Shown: positions 61,128-64,000 of the stretch, in pieces
Numbering within the stretch: position 1 is the first letter of the stretch
Layout of the letters: every line of letters begins with the position of its first letter
NCBI RefSeq assembly: GCF_003148665.1
Contig: NZ_QGGQ01000010.1
Coordinates: forward strand, 1 to 64,000
Length of the DNA: 64,000 bases
Source: Maribacter polysiphoniae
GTDB taxonomy: Bacteria; Bacteroidota; Bacteroidia; Flavobacteriales; Flavobacteriaceae
Direction of reading: 5' to 3'
Position numbers and translations under genes: made by a program
Notes under the pieces: generated by a model
Told to the model about the DNA's origin: nothing
The model's database searches: none
Seen by the model: only the letters and a program-made list of their open reading frames with translations

Positions 61128-61769
61128 GTGATAGTGGAAAGTATTGCACATTTAAAATGGCGTTATGCCGTTAAAAAATTCGATTCGAAGCGTTTATTGC
61201 CCAATGAAAAGGTTGAAGGGTTAAAACATGCCTTTAACCTGACAGCAACATCCTACGGTTTGCAACCCATAAAAATGGTAGTATTGCAAAACAAGGAAAT
61301 ACAGAAGAAATTGGTTTCCTACTCCTATGGCCAGCGTCAGGTTGGAAATGCCTCACACGTATTGGTTATTTGTATTGAGAAGAAAATCGATACCGCATTC
61401 ATTAAGCAATATTTCAATCTGGTGAAGGAGGTTAGACGTACCGATGAGGCTATATTGAAACCGTTTGAGGATACATTGGTCCAGGATTTTGGAAAGAAAG
61501 AAACAGAGGAAATTAAGATATGGGCAACCAATCAGGCTTATTTGGCATTGGGGAACCTTTTGTCTTATTGTGCCTTGGAGGAAATTGATTCATGCCCCAT
61601 GGAAGGTTTTGTGCCAGGGGACTATGACAAAATATTGGGATTGGAAAAAATGGGTCTAACATCGGTTTTGGTATTGCCAGTAGGGTATCGATCCCAGAAC
61701 GATCCTTTTTCCAAGATGGAAAAAGTAAGAAAGAACATTGAGGAAAGTATCATTGAAATATTTGATTGA
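61128..61769 (+). CDS. NAD(P)H-dependent nitroreductase-family oxidoreductase
   Basis: 213 residues from a GTG start. MIVESIAHLKWRYAVKKFDSKRLLPNEKVEGLKHAFNLTATSYGLQPIKMVVLQN, NASHVLVICIEKK and WATNQAYLALGNLLSYCALEEIDSCPMEGFVPGDYDKILGL are typical of FMN nitroreductases of the NfsB/oxygen-insensitive type. 24 bases after the TSUP gene, so possibly cotranscribed. Confidence 0.9.
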   Translation: MIVESIAHLKWRYAVKKFDSKRLLPNEKVEGLKHAFNLTATSYGLQPIKMVVLQNKEIQKKLVSYSYGQRQVGNASHVLVICIEKKIDTAFIKQYFNLVKEVRRTDEAILKPFEDTLVQDFGKKETEEIKIWATNQAYLALGNLLSYCALEEIDSCPMEGFVPGDYDKILGLEKMGLTSVLVLPVGYRSQNDPFSKMEKVRKNIEESIIEIFD

Positions 61770-61789
61770 AGTTAAAAAAATAAATTAGT

Positions 61790-62983
61790 ATGCCTGGATT
61801 TGAACTTTTTGGAGAAAAAGAAAAAAATGAAGTACAAAATGTATTGGATACTGGAGTCCTAATGCGCTATGGTTTTGACGGTATGCGGCAGGACCAATGG
61901 AAAGCAAAGGAATTGGAATCGGCCTTGGCTGAACGTATGAAGTCTAAATACGCCCATGTCGTAAGTAGTGGTACGGCCGCATTGACTGTGGCTTTGGCCA
62001 GTGCCGGTGTTGGGGCAGGGGATGAGGTAATCATACCCACCTTTACTTTCGTGGCCAGTTTTGAAGCCGTTTTGGTATTGGGGGCAATCCCTATATTGGT
62101 TGATATTGATGATACCTTGACCTTAGCTCCCGAATCGGTGGAAAAAGCCATTACCAAAAAAACCAAGGTTGTTATGCCGGTACATATGTGTGGTTCCATG
62201 GCCGATTTGGATGCATTGAAGTCGATTTGTGATAAGCACGGTTTATTGTTACTGGAAGATGCTTGTCAGGCTATCGGAGGCAGTTATAAAGGTAAACCAC
62301 TGGGAAGCTATGGGGATTTAGGTTGTTTTTCTTTCGATTATGTAAAAACCATCACCTGTGGTGAAGGTGGCGCTTTGATTACTAATAATGCAAGCTATTA
62401 TAAAAACGCAGACCATTATTCCGATCACGGCCATGATCATATTGGAAATGATAGGGGGGCGGAAAGCCATCCCTTTTTAGGTTATAATTATCGTATCTCA
62501 GAGCTTAATGCCGCTATGGGTGTAGCCCAATTAAGCAGGTTGGATGAATTTATAGATTTACAACAACGTAATTATTCCATTTTGAGAAATACCTTGGATC
62601 AGGTTAAGGGTATTTCCTTTAGGACGGTTCCTGAAGGTGGGATAGAAAATTATTCCTTTCTTAGTTTTTTCCTGCCCGATGGAGAAAAGGCGAAAGCAGC
62701 ACAAAAAGGATTTTCAGAAGCAGGAGTAGACGGTTGCTTTTATTGGTATGATAACAACTGGCACTATTACCGTAAATGGGAGCATTTGATCCATAGGAAA
62801 TCCTTGGGTAATATGACCCAAGAGGTAAAAGACCAATTGCCCGATTATACCCAATCCGATTTTTCGAAATCCGATCAGTGGATTCGCCGAAATATTTCCT
62901 GCTTGATCAAATTAAGTTGGTCAGAGGACGAAGTACGGGAACGGGCCACAAAAATGGCCGCGGTTTTAAGAAACCTCCTATAG
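61790..62983 (+). CDS. DegT/DnrJ/EryC1/StrS-type aminotransferase
   Basis: 397 residues, PLP fold type I. GTAALTVALASAGVGAGDEVIIPTFTFVASFEAVLVLGAIPILVDID, LLLEDACQAIGGSYKGKPLGSYGDLGCFSFDYVKTITCGEGGALITN with the PLP lysine in YVKT, and YNYRISELNAAMGVAQLSRLDE. Enzymes of this family aminate nucleotide-linked keto-sugars or related carbonyl compounds. No sugar pathway genes are adjacent in the window, so the substrate is open. Confidence 0.85.
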   Translation: MPGFELFGEKEKNEVQNVLDTGVLMRYGFDGMRQDQWKAKELESALAERMKSKYAHVVSSGTAALTVALASAGVGAGDEVIIPTFTFVASFEAVLVLGAIPILVDIDDTLTLAPESVEKAITKKTKVVMPVHMCGSMADLDALKSICDKHGLLLLEDACQAIGGSYKGKPLGSYGDLGCFSFDYVKTITCGEGGALITNNASYYKNADHYSDHGHDHIGNDRGAESHPFLGYNYRISELNAAMGVAQLSRLDEFIDLQQRNYSILRNTLDQVKGISFRTVPEGGIENYSFLSFFLPDGEKAKAAQKGFSEAGVDGCFYWYDNNWHYYRKWEHLIHRKSLGNMTQEVKDQLPDYTQSDFSKSDQWIRRNISCLIKLSWSEDEVRERATKMAAVLRNLL

Positions 62984-62986
62984 ATT

Positions 62987-64000
62987 TCAGTAGTTGACGT
63001 AGTCCACAATTTCCAGACCGTACCCGACGATACCAACACGTTTGGATTGTTGGGTATTGGTCAATAATCGTATTTTGGTTATTTTAAGGTCGTGCAGTAT
63101 TTGCGCACCAACACCAAAATCCCTGGAATCCATTTCAATCTTAGGGGCTTCAAAAACGCCCTCGGATTGTAATTTTTTCAATTCGGACAACCTTTTTAAA
63201 AGGTTTAAGGATTGGGTTTCCTGATTGATGAAAACAAAAGCACCGTTTTCGGCATCATTGATGGCCTTGAACATTTGTTGTAACTTCTTGTCAGGATTGT
63301 TGGTCAAGGTTCCCAATATGTCATTGTTGACCAATGTGGCATTAATGCGGGTCAAAACGGGCTCGTCTACCTCCCAGCTTCCTTTTGTCAGTGCAATATG
63401 GACTTGGTTGTTCGTTGTTTGTTGATAGGCATGTAGCCTAAATTTGCCGAATCGGGTAGTGATTTCAAAATCCTCTTTCTTCTCAATGAGGCTATCATGC
63501 TCCATACGGTAGGCAACAAGATCCTCAATGGATATAATCTTTAAATTGAACTTATGGGCCACTTTTACCAATTGTGGTAAACGGGCCATGGTTCCATCCT
63601 CATTCAATATTTCGACCAAGATACCTGCAGGCTTAGCCCCAGCCAATCTTGCAAGGTCGATTGCGGCCTCTGTGTGGCCTGTTCTGCGCAGTACACCACC
63701 ATTCCTTGCCCGTAATGGAAAAATGTGTCCAGGACGACCTAAATCATGGGGTTTTGTGGATTCTTCCACCAGGGATAAAATTGTTTTCGACCGATCATGT
63801 ACCGAGATTCCCGTGGTACAACCATGCCCGATTAAATCGACCGACACTGTAAAGGGGGTATGGTGCAATACGGTACTGTGCTGTACCATCAAATCAAGAT
63901 TCAATTCCTTACATCGATCTTCGGTCAATGGGGCACAGATCAACCCGCGCCCGTGTTGGGCCATAAAGTTTATCATTTCAGGGGTTACCTTTTCAGCCGC
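62987..64000 (-). CDS. ribB: 3,4-dihydroxy-2-butanone-4-phosphate synthase with degenerate GTP cyclohydrolase II half (RibBA), 5' end outside window
   Basis: The frame is open past the right edge. DHBP synthase part: VSVDLIGHGCTTGISVHDRSKTI, PHDLGRPGHIFPLRARNGGVLRRTGHTEAAIDLARLAGAKPAGILVEILNEDGTM and the conserved H and E. The C-terminal half starts RFGKFRLHAYQ like GTP cyclohydrolase II but lacks the three zinc cysteines and most catalytic residues, as seen in flavobacteria, where it is a non-catalytic tail. Riboflavin pathway. The stop lies 3 bases from the aminotransferase stop (convergent). Confidence 0.9.
   Translation of the reverse strand, partial: AAEKVTPEMINFMAQHGRGLICAPLTEDRCKELNLDLMVQHSTVLHHTPFTVSVDLIGHGCTTGISVHDRSKTILSLVEESTKPHDLGRPGHIFPLRARNGGVLRRTGHTEAAIDLARLAGAKPAGILVEILNEDGTMARLPQLVKVAHKFNLKIISIEDLVAYRMEHDSLIEKKEDFEITTRFGKFRLHAYQQTTNNQVHIALTKGSWEVDEPVLTRINATLVNNDILGTLTNNPDKKLQQMFKAINDAENGAFVFINQETQSLNLLKRLSELKKLQSEGVFEAPKIEMDSRDFGVGAQILHDLKITKIRLLTNTQQSKRVGIVGYGLEIVDYVNY

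Overview
The window is AT-rich DNA from a member of the Bacteroidota, most likely a marine-type flavobacterium (Flavobacteriaceae). Supporting signs are a T9SS type-B sorted protein with the gliding-motility C-terminal domain, CTnDOT-style tra genes (traE-F-G-I-J-K-M-N), RteC, BfmA/BtgA, lipoproteins with the short Bacteroidota type of signal, and a RibBA whose cyclohydrolase half has lost its zinc cysteines.

Layout. (1) 1-2.85 kb: the 3' end of an Rhs gene with a C-terminal HExxH metallopeptidase-like tip, a probable lipoprotein immunity gene, then a 1-kb gene-poor tract with REP-like palindromes and a fragment that looks like a REP-associated transposase. (2) 2.85-11.1 kb: a large T9SS cargo protein and a compact type II secretion/type IV pilus-like operon (two lipoproteins, a GspC/PilP-like protein, a large bactofilin-like membrane protein, two prepilins, GspF). 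(3) About 11.2-60.15 kb: an integrative and conjugative element (ICE), with its tyrosine integrase next to a tRNA-Ser(TGA) gene. (4) 60.3-64 kb: ordinary chromosomal genes (TSUP permease, nitroreductase, DegT-type aminotransferase, ribBA).

Inside the ICE, a mobilisation module (ssb, radC-like, bfmA, relaxase, T4CP; 11.7-16 kb) and a transfer module (tra genes on the minus strand, 44.7-52 kb, then DnaC-like ATPase, DNA-binding proteins and rteC up to 57 kb) are separated by about 28 kb of cargo. The cargo has distinct blocks: (a) 16-26.6 kb, odd genes separated by repeats that resemble the DNA just upstream of a serine recombinase gene, including a broken sufD tail, a frameshifted SLATT-domain gene and a 1542-aa protein of unknown role with clearly different base composition; (b) 27.4-36.2 kb, a type I restriction-modification operon with a KAP-family membrane NTPase gene between hsdM and hsdS; (c) 36.5-39.7 kb, a complete type III CBASS operon (CD-NTase, HORMA, TRIP13-like ATPase, 2TM-NUDIX effector Cap16); (d) 40.3-42.1 kb, a sigma-factor/ImmA-IrrE protease operon; (e) 42.1-44.75 kb, an array of small single-gene units, all on the plus strand and most followed by one 18-20 bp motif, ending in a truncated unit against the tra module.

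The genes fit a mobile defence island. RM and CBASS would protect the host, the mob and tra genes spread the element, and RteC, the HTH protein and the LuxR-type membrane protein at the right end probably control excision and transfer, perhaps through repeated ACCGTA/TACGGT operators. The two least explained parts are the serine-recombinase-linked cargo (16-26.6 kb) and the motif-separated cassette array (42.1-44.75 kb). Coordinates of starts and small genes were read by eye; no database searches were run.
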